Shown in pieces: positions 58,144 through 64,000 of a stretch of 64,000 nt of DNA; the first letter of the stretch is position 1, and every line of letters starts with the position of its first letter. The stretch lies in contig URZY01000004.1 in NCBI GenBank assembly GCA_900552495.1, forward strand, positions 1 to 64,000. Reading direction: 5' to 3'. Origin of the DNA: an uncultured Mycoplasmatota bacterium (GTDB lineage Bacteria > Bacillota_I > Bacilli_A > RF39 > UBA660). The notes under the pieces were generated by a model. It worked only from the letters and a program-made list of their open reading frames with translations, had not been told where the DNA came from and made no database searches. Made by a program: the position numbers and the translations under genes.

Positions 58144-59742
58144 GTGGAAAATAAGAGTAAGAATGCACAACCTAAAAAAGTACTTAGTAGAAATAGAAAT
58201 AAAAATAAGAATAGGACACTTCAGAATAGAGCGAAAGAAAGAGAACTAGCTAAGAGAGAGAAGGCTATGCGTTTAGCAAGAGAAGTAGAAGAGGCGGTAG
58301 AAGAACTTTCTGTGGATGGAGAAAGTTTACGTGCTGATGTTTTAGTTGTTCCTGATAGAACTTGTCATATTGGAAATACTATAGATGATGGTATGCTTGA
58401 ACTAGAGGACATTACACTTCAGATGCCATCGGTAGAAGAGGATAAGGATGAAGATGATTTCATTCAAGTAAAAGTTAATAGATTTAGATTTGCTGATGAT
58501 AATGATGAAGATAATAAAAGTGATAAATTTAATTTTACAACCGAAGATGATGGCTTAGAAAATAAAGATGAAGTATTAGAAGATTATCATTATATAAATG
58601 AGGATGAAGACGAGAAAGTTTATGATGATGATACTGATGTGGTTACAGTGGAGACAACTTCGGAGGTGGAGGAAATTATCCCACGTCCAACCGACACGGT
58701 TGATGTCAATGCAAGAAGACATATTAGTTTTGAAAAGAGAGTTCTTGGTTGGGTAGTATTCATTGTTATTTCTTTCTTTGTAGCTGGGATTCTTATTTTT
58801 AAAACAGTGACAGATGCTAAAGCTGCGACAGTTACATATGATGAGAAAAGTAGCATAAATTATAATGTTTGTATTAATAAAGAGACTTATAGTCAATACT
58901 ATGCTACTAGTTGCTTAGATGAGGATATGGAATATTTGACAGCCATAGCTGAGAGAGTACCAACAACATTTAAGTATACGGTGAATTACAGTGAAGAGGT
59001 TGAGAAAACCTTAGATTATTATGTTGTTGCGAAAGTCGTTATTGCAAAGGATGAGAATGGAAAGGTCTTAAATACAGTTGAAGATGTTTTAGTTGATAGA
59101 ACTAATTATTCTGTCTTTTCTAAAAAAGCTGATTTTTTAGTAGATGTTGATATTCCTATTAAGAAATATGTTGATTATGTTAATAATTACAATAATCAGT
59201 TTGGTCTTTCAAGTTATGCTACTTTAGAAGTTGTATTTTATGTTGATAATGGTACTTCTATTAAGCGAGTTTCAGCTTTAGATATGTCTATTTCTAATAC
59301 GACATTTAATATTGAGAGAACAATAACTGAAAATGAAAAGCAATTACTTGATGTAGAAAAAGTAAGTGCTTGGGATAATTTAAATACATCTTATGCAATT
59401 GTTGGTTTAATTTTTATTCTAATTGGTTTACTTGGAATTATTAAATTATCAGATTTAGTTTATAAAGTAATTGGAACGAGTAGTTTATATCAAAAGAAAT
59501 TAAATAGAATTTTAAGGGAATATGATAAGTTAATTGTTATTGCTAGAGGGGAATATAATGTTGATGCTAGCAAAAAATTAATTAAGGTTGCCTCTTTTGG
59601 AGAATTACTTGATGCACGTGATACTTTAGAGAAACCAATTGTGTATTTGAAAGTTAATAGTGTCAAGTCGGAATTTTATGTTGAAGATAGTGAAGCTATT
59701 TATAAGTACACAATGAAGGAAGCTGATTTTGGAGGAAAATAA
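58144..59742 (+). CDS. DUF5305-type membrane protein
   Basis: The 532-aa protein has a basic start and long acidic cytoplasmic region (residues 1-195), one membrane segment (about 203-222), an external domain of about 190 residues (CINKETYSQYYATSCLDEDM; VDVDIPIKKYVDYVNNYNNQ) and a second membrane segment (about 420-438), then a cytoplasmic tail. The two-segment layout matches DUF5305. GTG 58144 is the start with GAGGTGATATAA upstream. It may handle or sense the neighbouring TasA-type proteins. A terminator follows. Confidence 0.78.
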   Translation: MENKSKNAQPKKVLSRNRNKNKNRTLQNRAKERELAKREKAMRLAREVEEAVEELSVDGESLRADVLVVPDRTCHIGNTIDDGMLELEDITLQMPSVEEDKDEDDFIQVKVNRFRFADDNDEDNKSDKFNFTTEDDGLENKDEVLEDYHYINEDEDEKVYDDDTDVVTVETTSEVEEIIPRPTDTVDVNARRHISFEKRVLGWVVFIVISFFVAGILIFKTVTDAKAATVTYDEKSSINYNVCINKETYSQYYATSCLDEDMEYLTAIAERVPTTFKYTVNYSEEVEKTLDYYVVAKVVIAKDENGKVLNTVEDVLVDRTNYSVFSKKADFLVDVDIPIKKYVDYVNNYNNQFGLSSYATLEVVFYVDNGTSIKRVSALDMSISNTTFNIERTITENEKQLLDVEKVSAWDNLNTSYAIVGLIFILIGLLGIIKLSDLVYKVIGTSSLYQKKLNRILREYDKLIVIARGEYNVDASKKLIKVASFGELLDARDTLEKPIVYLKVNSVKSEFYVEDSEAIYKYTMKEADFGGK

Positions 59743-59757
59743 AGCTTCCTTTTTTAT
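59716..59757 (+). terminator. Terminator after the DUF5305 gene
   Basis: AAGGAAGC and GCTTCCTT pair across the stop codon, then a T-run. Confidence 0.8.
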
Positions 59758-59792
59758 TTTAAGAGAATAGTTATGAAATATTTAATTTTTCG

Positions 59793-59821
59793 TTGCATTT
59801 TGGAAGTGGCTATGTTATAAT
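59793..59821 (+). promoter_or_regulatory. Promoter of rplS
   Basis: TTGCAT at 59793-59798, 17 bp, TATAAT at 59816-59821 with TG. The 80-nt untranslated leader (59825-59904), with AAAGCGCGATAATCCGC near its start, may be an L19-type leader; I cannot confirm a fold. Confidence 0.75.
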
Positions 59822-59904
59822 TATCACTGTCAAAGCGCGATAATCCGCTGTTTTAAAGGAAATATGATTATTTGTGAGAATGAATTAGAGAGGAGAACTT
59901 TAGT

Positions 59905-60249
59905 ATGAATATTATTGACAAAATTAATGAAAAACAAATTAATCCTAACATTCCTGAATTCCGTGTTGGTGATACAGTTAGAGTAGATGTTAAGATTATC
60001 GAAGGAAAAAGAGAAAGAATTCAAGCTTTTGAAGGTATTGTAGTTGCTAGACGCGGTGGTTCAGTTTCTGAGACCTTCACTGTTCGTAAGATGTCTAGTG
60101 GTGTAGGAGTTGAAAGAACATTCCCAATGCATTCACCTAAATTAGCAGGTATTACAGTTGTACGTAGAGGTAAAGTAAGACGTGCAAAACTTACATTCCT
60201 TAGAGGTATGGTTGGCGGATACCGTATTAAAGAAAGAGGACAAAAATAA
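59905..60249 (+). CDS. rplS: Ribosomal protein bL19
   Basis: The 114-aa large-subunit protein at the 30S-50S interface has FRVGDTVRVDVKIIEGKRER (about residues 19-38), IQAFEGIVVARRGGSVSETF, RKMSSGVGVERTFPMHSPKL and RRGKVRRAKLTFLRG. Standard length. It has its own promoter and terminator although it lies downstream of trmD, with surface genes inserted between. Confidence 0.97.
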   Translation: MNIIDKINEKQINPNIPEFRVGDTVRVDVKIIEGKRERIQAFEGIVVARRGGSVSETFTVRKMSSGVGVERTFPMHSPKLAGITVVRRGKVRRAKLTFLRGMVGGYRIKERGQK

Positions 60250-60268
60250 GGCCAAGCCTTATTTTTTT
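60242..60268 (+). terminator. Terminator after rplS
   Basis: AAAATAAGGC, CAA, GCCTTATTTT, then Ts. Confidence 0.9.
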
Positions 60269-60284
60269 GTTTTAGGTGGAAATA

Positions 60285-60788
60285 ATGGAAAAGGATAAAA
60301 AGAAGTTATTTAAAGAAATATTTTCTTATGTTTTAATTATAATAATAGTAATTTTGATTAAAACATATATTGTCTCACCAATTAGAGTTAATGGAGATTC
60401 TATGTATAAAACGCTTCATGATAAAGATATTATGATTTTGAATGAGGCCAGTTATTTATTTCAAGAGATAGAAAGATTTGATATTGTTGTTGTAAAACAT
60501 GAAAATGAATATATAATTAAACGAGTTTTGGGATTACCTGGTGAAAAAATAGAATGTCGCAATGGTGTTATTTATGTCAATGGAAAAGAAATTAAGGATA
60601 AATATGGTTATGGTGAAACAGAAGATTTTGAGATGACCGAAATTGGAGAAGATGCGTATTTTCTTCTAGGTGATAATCGAAATGATTCTTTAGATAGTAG
60701 AATTTTTGGGACATTTAATAGAAAGGCTATTAAAGGAAAAGCTAGTTTTACAATTTTTCCATTTAATAGATTTGGTTCAAAGGAATAA
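60285..60788 (+). CDS. lepB: Signal peptidase I
   Basis: The 167-aa membrane protease cleaves Sec signal peptides outside the membrane. It has one N-terminal membrane segment (about residues 11-29), catalytic Ser in PIRVNGDSMYKTL (about 31-43) and Lys in YIIKRVLGLPGEKIE (about 75-89), plus the GDNRNDSLDSRIFG box (about 135-148). It is of the bacterial P-type, not the SipW/ER type. ATG 60285 follows AGGTGG. It lies near exported TasA-type proteins, which may be among its substrates. Confidence 0.94.
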   Translation: MEKDKKKLFKEIFSYVLIIIIVILIKTYIVSPIRVNGDSMYKTLHDKDIMILNEASYLFQEIERFDIVVVKHENEYIIKRVLGLPGEKIECRNGVIYVNGKEIKDKYGYGETEDFEMTEIGEDAYFLLGDNRNDSLDSRIFGTFNRKAIKGKASFTIFPFNRFGSKE

Positions 60789-60792
60789 AAAG

Positions 60793-60832
60793 AGACACTA
60801 AATCAAATATTAGGTTTGGTGTTTTTTTTGTT
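60793..60832 (+). terminator. Terminator after lepB
   Basis: ACACTAAATC pairs with GGTTTGGTGT (two G-U), then a T8 run. Confidence 0.78.
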
Positions 60833-60869
60833 AATTTATGATATAATTATTACTAATAGGAGGCTTATT

Positions 60870-61121
60870 ATGACTAAGAAAGAATTTAAAAAGAAATGTA
60901 AAATGGAGAAAACTAAGAGCTATAAATATACTATATGGGGAACAATTTTAGCTGCGGTGGGATTAATTGTTGCGTTAGCGTCAATGCTGTTTTTGATTGA
61001 TGATTTGCCTAAATTACTTGTTTATAATGGGGTAGCGGTATCTTTAGCTATTTTAGGTATAACATTTGATGTTTATGGGGAAATTATGATGTCTAGAGAA
61101 TATAAAGAGCAAAGTAAATAG
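60870..61121 (+). CDS. Small two-segment membrane protein
   Basis: The 83-aa protein has a basic N-terminus (TKKEFKKKCKMEKTKSYKY) and two hydrophobic segments (about residues 23-45 and 50-70). No family recognised. ATG 60870 follows AGGAGG; the frame opens at 60816 but lacks another ribosome site. Extended -10 TGATATAAT lies upstream near 60838. A terminator follows. Confidence 0.7.
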   Translation: MTKKEFKKKCKMEKTKSYKYTIWGTILAAVGLIVALASMLFLIDDLPKLLVYNGVAVSLAILGITFDVYGEIMMSREYKEQSK

Positions 61122-61135
61122 TTTAAAGAAAAGTG

Positions 61136-61160
61136 TAGAAGTAGTAATACTTCTTTTTTG
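61136..61160 (+). terminator. Terminator after the small membrane protein
   Basis: AGAAGTA, GTAA, TACTTCT, then TTTTT. Confidence 0.85.
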
Positions 61161-61189
61161 ATGAAATTTTAGTTGATGATTTAAATAAT

Positions 61190-61218
61190 TTGAAAATGCT
61201 TTAATTTTGTGGTATAAT
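61190..61218 (+). promoter_or_regulatory. Promoter of the RelQ-like gene
   Basis: TTGAAA at 61190-61195, 17 bp, TATAAT at 61213-61218 with TGG. Confidence 0.85.
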
Positions 61219-61267
61219 TTACAGACCTATTGGAATAAGGAAATAAAAAATAGAAAGTGGGAATAAT

Positions 61268-61891
61268 ATGTTTATTAATGATAAAGAAATAAAAGCCTTG
61301 TTGCTAAGATATAATTTTGGTTTGAAAATACTTAAGACATCAATAGAGATTTTAGTATCAGAATTTGAATATAAATATGAATATAATCCAGTTGAGCATA
61401 CTAAATCTCGAATAAAAAGTTTAGATAGTGCGGCGAAAAAATTAGAAAGGAAGGGTTTAGAAGTAACGCCGGAGAATATACGCAATTATGTTCATGATAT
61501 GATAGGTGTACGAATTGTGTGCTCATTTTTATCAGATGTTTATGAGATTGTAGATAGAATAAGGGTTAGTTCGAGGATTATTGTAAAAGAAGAAAGCGAT
61601 TATATTAAAAATCCGAAAAGGAGTGGATACACTTCATATCATATGAATGTGTTAGTACCAATTGATATAGATAATACAACTGAGTATGTAGAAGCTGAAA
61701 TTCAAATTAGAACGGTGTCAATGGATTGTTGGGCAAGTTTAGATCATAAATTAAGGTATAAGTTACCCAAGACAATTCCAGAATACATAGAAAATTCGAT
61801 GTATGAGAGAGCACTTGAAATGATGGAACATGATAGAAAAATGCAGATACTAAATGATATGGTTAAGGGATTAAAGAAAGATAAGATTTAA
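61268..61891 (+). CDS. Small alarmone synthetase, RelQ/YjbM-type
   Basis: The 207-aa protein holds only the (p)ppGpp synthetase domain: HTKSRIKSLDSAAKKLER (about residues 39-56), the catalytic DMIGVRIVCSF (about 77-87), DYIKNPKRSGYTSYHM (about 112-127) and EIQIRTVSMDCWASLDHKLR (about 144-163). There is no hydrolase or TGS/ACT domain. It transfers pyrophosphate from ATP to GDP or GTP. RelQ and RelP are not distinguished with certainty; the EIQIRT..WA form and length fit RelQ. It is monocistronic or co-transcribed with cutA. Confidence 0.92.
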   Translation: MFINDKEIKALLLRYNFGLKILKTSIEILVSEFEYKYEYNPVEHTKSRIKSLDSAAKKLERKGLEVTPENIRNYVHDMIGVRIVCSFLSDVYEIVDRIRVSSRIIVKEESDYIKNPKRSGYTSYHMNVLVPIDIDNTTEYVEAEIQIRTVSMDCWASLDHKLRYKLPKTIPEYIENSMYERALEMMEHDRKMQILNDMVKGLKKDKI

Positions 61892-61952
61892 GGTTTTAGA
61901 CTGAACTAGACAATTTGTAAGAAAATAGTATAATAAAGAAAAGGAGATTTTT

Positions 61953-62294
61953 ATGAGTGATGAGTATATAATAGCAGTTACTTTGTGTAATAATGAAAGT
62001 ATTGCGAGTAAGATATGTAGTGTGGTATTAAGTAAACATTTGGCTGCTAGTTGTCAAATATATAAAGCTAATTCTTTTTATTGGTGGGAAGGCGAACTTG
62101 AAAAATCGACAGAATATCGTTTGGAATTTAGAAGCAAAAAGAGTTTGTATTCAAGAATTGAAGAAGAAATAAAAAAAGTACATGACTATGATGTGGCGGA
62201 GATTATGTATTATACTGTTCAAGGTGGTAGCAAGGAATTTTTAGCTTGGGTTGATGAAGAAGTTAGCACTAACACTAATGAAAAAGTGGGGTGA
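61953..62294 (+). CDS. cutA: CutA-like divalent-cation tolerance protein
   Basis: The 113-aa protein has the CutA fold marks: AVTLCNNESIASKICSVVLS (about residues 7-26), LAASCQIYKANSFYWWEGEL (about 30-49), EYRLEFRSKK, VHDYDVAEIMYYTVQGGSKE and FLAWV. CutA proteins are trimers; their role in copper tolerance is uncertain outside enterobacteria. AAGGAGA precedes ATG 61953. Confidence 0.9.
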   Translation: MSDEYIIAVTLCNNESIASKICSVVLSKHLAASCQIYKANSFYWWEGELEKSTEYRLEFRSKKSLYSRIEEEIKKVHDYDVAEIMYYTVQGGSKEFLAWVDEEVSTNTNEKVG

Positions 62295-62347
62295 GATATT
62301 AGGTATATGATAATAAAGTTTATGATGATAATTGTTTAGGAGTGTCT

Positions 62348-62587
62348 ATGATTAAATGGATTAAAATTATTTTGTCAGTTGCTGTGATAGTATTTGAGGT
62401 TCTTGGAATCTCAAAAGTTATTGATTTTAGTATAACAAATCCAATTATGTTATTTTCATTAGCAACATTATTGATTATTAGGGGAATAGAATATAAAAAA
62501 GATAAAGATTTAATAGGGTTCTTTTTATTGATCTTTGTAGCAGTATTTATTTATATTGTTATAATTTATAATGTTTTTATAGGATAA
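62348..62587 (+). CDS. Small membrane protein
   Basis: The 79-aa protein has about three hydrophobic segments (residues 6-22, 30-46 and 54-77) with a KKDKD loop. No family recognised. ATG 62348 has AGGAGTG upstream; GTG 62342 overlaps that site. Closely linked to cutA. Confidence 0.65.
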   Translation: MIKWIKIILSVAVIVFEVLGISKVIDFSITNPIMLFSLATLLIIRGIEYKKDKDLIGFFLLIFVAVFIYIVIIYNVFIG

Positions 62588-62660
62588 GAAAGTAAGATTT
62601 TAATATTTGAATATTAGTTAATATTTATTTTTTAGAAACATTTTTAATATAAAGTTAAAG

Positions 62661-62690
62661 TTATGCTTATTGGGCATAATTTTTTTATTG
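62661..62690 (+). terminator. Terminator after 62348
   Basis: TTATGC, loop, GCATAA, then a T-run. Confidence 0.75.
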
Positions 62691-62749
62691 AAAAAATTAG
62701 TTGGATGAATTATAATTGAATAACCGAAGTCTTGGAAGGGAGAAAAAAT

Positions 62750-63481
62750 ATGCCAGATGTTAATAGACAAGTAAGTAATATTTTTGAGGAAATTTGTGCA
62801 GAGAAGAGGGGGTTAAGGGCATTAGAGAAGAAGTATGCTGATGATTATAAAGGTGTATTAAATGTATTTAAATCCTTTAGGGATTTAGCCTTTAATAATG
62901 AGAGATTGACTTTAAAAAGGAGAATTAATGCACAAAGAGAATTAGTTGCTTCAAAAGAGAGTGCTTTGTATTTAAATTCTTTAGTGTCACTTGATAAAAC
63001 ATGTATGTTTTTTGCAGATGTTATTACAGAGATAGAGAATGTTCCATATGTTTATAGAAAATTTGATTTGGAAGATGATATTTTTAGGGTCATGCCCACT
63101 TTAACTAGTGATTTTGAGGTAATGTTTGCTGGTGAGGAAACGGTTGGAGTTATTGCGCGGGAAGCTTTATTTGATGGACTTGAAGGTGTTTTTTGTGACG
63201 AGAGTGGTGAACTAGCTGATTTTTTAAAAAAGCAAAATGAAAAGTTTGTTATGGTTGATGCTGCTTCAGAAGAAAGAAATATAGCGTTATTAGAAAATAT
63301 GGAAGCCCCTCGTTATTTAGTGGACGATTTTCCATATTTGGAGAAAGTTTGTACTGATATTGTAGCAATGCGGATAAATAATCCAACAATGTCTCTTGAA
63401 GATATATATAGTGGTTATTTACATAATCTTCGAAAAAATAAAAAAGGAGTAGTTAATAGAAAAAAATTACATACTAAATAG
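62750..63481 (+). CDS. Hypothetical protein
   Basis: The 243-aa soluble protein is mixed helical. An N-terminal helical pair (about residues 1-85; AEKRGLRALEKKYADDYKGV; LTLKRRINAQRELVASKESA) is followed by a domain with SDFEVMFAGEETVGVIAREA and a basic tail RKNKKGVVNRKKLHTK. No family recognised. ATG 62750 follows GAAGGGAGA. It ends 150 bp before the DUF362 gene. Confidence 0.65.
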   Translation: MPDVNRQVSNIFEEICAEKRGLRALEKKYADDYKGVLNVFKSFRDLAFNNERLTLKRRINAQRELVASKESALYLNSLVSLDKTCMFFADVITEIENVPYVYRKFDLEDDIFRVMPTLTSDFEVMFAGEETVGVIAREALFDGLEGVFCDESGELADFLKKQNEKFVMVDAASEERNIALLENMEAPRYLVDDFPYLEKVCTDIVAMRINNPTMSLEDIYSGYLHNLRKNKKGVVNRKKLHTK

Positions 63482-63581
63482 GCTGTTTTTTAGTAATAAT
63501 AAGGAAATAATTTTAATGCTTAGGAGTCCAAATTTAAAACAATAATTAGATGTATAAATATAAATATGTAGAAAAAAATTT

Positions 63582-63610
63582 TTGTACTTGGGTGTATTTA
63601 GTAGTATAAT
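63582..63610 (+). promoter_or_regulatory. Promoter of the DUF362 gene
   Basis: TTGTAC at 63582-63587, 17 bp, TATAAT at 63605-63610. Confidence 0.75.
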
Positions 63611-63631
63611 AATGATAGGAGGGATAATTAG

Positions 63632-64000
63632 ATGGAAAAAGCAAAAGTATATTTTACTAAGGAAGTTTCGCCTGAAAGTATTGTAAAAATGTATGAGAAA
63701 TTAGGTGTTGTTTTACCAGGAAAGGTAGCTGTTAAATTACATTCTGGTGAAGAGGGAAATCAAAATTATATGAAACCAGAGTTTGTGAAAGCTATTGTTG
63801 ATAAGGTTGATGGTGTAGTTGTTGAATGTAATACAGCTTATGAAGGTGAACGAAATACAACAGATAAGCATAAGAAGTTGATGGAAAATCATGGTTGGAC
63901 AAAGTATTTTGATGTTGATATTTTGGATGCTGAAGGGCCGGATTTAGTTTTAGAAATTCCTAACGGTCAAAGAATTAAGAAAAATTATGTTGGTAAGAAT
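63632..64000 (+). CDS. DUF362-domain protein (partial, cut by window end)
   Basis: The first 123 residues match the DUF362 (iron-sulfur-linked) family: KAKVYFTKEVSPESIVKMYE, VAVKLHSGEEGNQNYMKPEF and VVECNTAYEGERNTTDKHKK, then LMENHGWTKYF. DUF362 proteins are often encoded near ferredoxin domains; none is seen in this part. GGAGGG precedes ATG 63632. The gene continues past the window. Confidence 0.85.
   Translation, partial: MEKAKVYFTKEVSPESIVKMYEKLGVVLPGKVAVKLHSGEEGNQNYMKPEFVKAIVDKVDGVVVECNTAYEGERNTTDKHKKLMENHGWTKYFDVDILDAEGPDLVLEIPNGQRIKKNYVGKN

Noticed and set aside
58576..58896. Two long minus-strand frames inside the DUF5305 gene
   Set aside because: They are antisense to a well-supported coding region and come from its low-complexity acidic codons.
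1..64000. Mycoplasma-type code with UGA as tryptophan
   Set aside because: TGA ends several well-defined genes (for example 428-1081 and 24260-26347) and tryptophan is written TGG throughout, so the standard bacterial code fits.
1..64000. CRISPR array or cas genes
   Set aside because: No run of regularly spaced identical repeats and no Cas-like protein is present.

Overview
The window comes from an AT-rich, low-GC Gram-positive bacterium (Bacillota) that uses the standard bacterial code: UGA is a true stop in many genes and tryptophan is read from UGG. Shine-Dalgarno sites are strong, and promoters have TATAAT-like -10 boxes that often carry an upstream TG. Four aminoacyl-tRNA synthetase loci sit under T-box leaders. 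The order yqfC-yqfD-ybeY-dgkA-cdd-era-yqzL-recO-glyS and the pheST/sspI/rRNA-methyltransferase neighbourhood match Bacillus synteny. Several sporulation-type genes occur (spoIIIAH-like, gerM-like, yqfC, yqfD, yqzL, sspI). Surface proteins such as a prepilin/BspA-type LRR fusion and SipW/TasA-type proteins suggest an uncultivated gut-type Bacilli or Clostridia lineage. This placement is inference; no 16S gene is present.

Layout. 1-54: the end of an IS481-family element whose body lies outside the window. 86-2572: T-box, YbaK/ProX-like deacylase, asnS. 2600-8105: PP2C phosphatase, lipoprotein, alpha/beta hydrolase (minus strand), HerA-like ATPase, sepF and divIVA. 8199-11619: a small exported protein, three membrane proteins and an ABC ATPase. 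11698-15104: T-box and an ileS with a GIHH signature in place of HIGH. 15128-18694: a 944-aa protein made of about 24 repeats of 28 aa, a 90-aa mTERF-like protein and a membrane thioredoxin. 18749-23788: SDR, YnbB-like PLP enzyme, DUF5684-type protein, SpoIIIAH-like, GerM-like and a possible methyltransferase. 23798-24199: tRNA-Arg and an unassigned small RNA.

24244-27179 is a two-peptide bacteriocin locus: a C39-peptidase ABC exporter, an accessory membrane protein, two double-glycine precursors and a small overlapping putative immunity protein. The exporter and the first precursor appear to start at AUA codons. infC at 41354 appears to start at AUC, so the bacteriocin genes may respond to IF3 as infC itself does elsewhere.

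27216-33107 is the conserved rpsU-yqeY-yqfC-yqfD-(VanZ)-ybeY-dgkA-cdd-era-yqzL-recO block. 33183-35055 holds an LTA-synthase-like sulfatase. A 1120-bp IS481-type element follows, bounded by a 26-bp direct repeat and carrying a frameshifted transposase, just before the glyS T-box. 37863-41131 holds an unknown protein, a GATase hydrolase and the prepilin-LRR protein. 41168-44767 is infC-rpmI-rplT-rpsB-tsf; L20 and S2 carry nearly identical extra C-terminal domains. 44813-47320 holds a WG-repeat-like membrane protein and a DUF4176 protein, followed by frr, the T-box HAD-pheS-pheT operon, a Tim44-like protein, sspI, a YgjP-like protease and a TrmH-type methyltransferase. 55235-60788 holds rimM-trmD, a TasA-like surface cluster, rplS and lepB. 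60870-64000 holds small membrane proteins, a RelQ-type alarmone synthetase, CutA, an unknown protein and a DUF362 protein that runs off the end.
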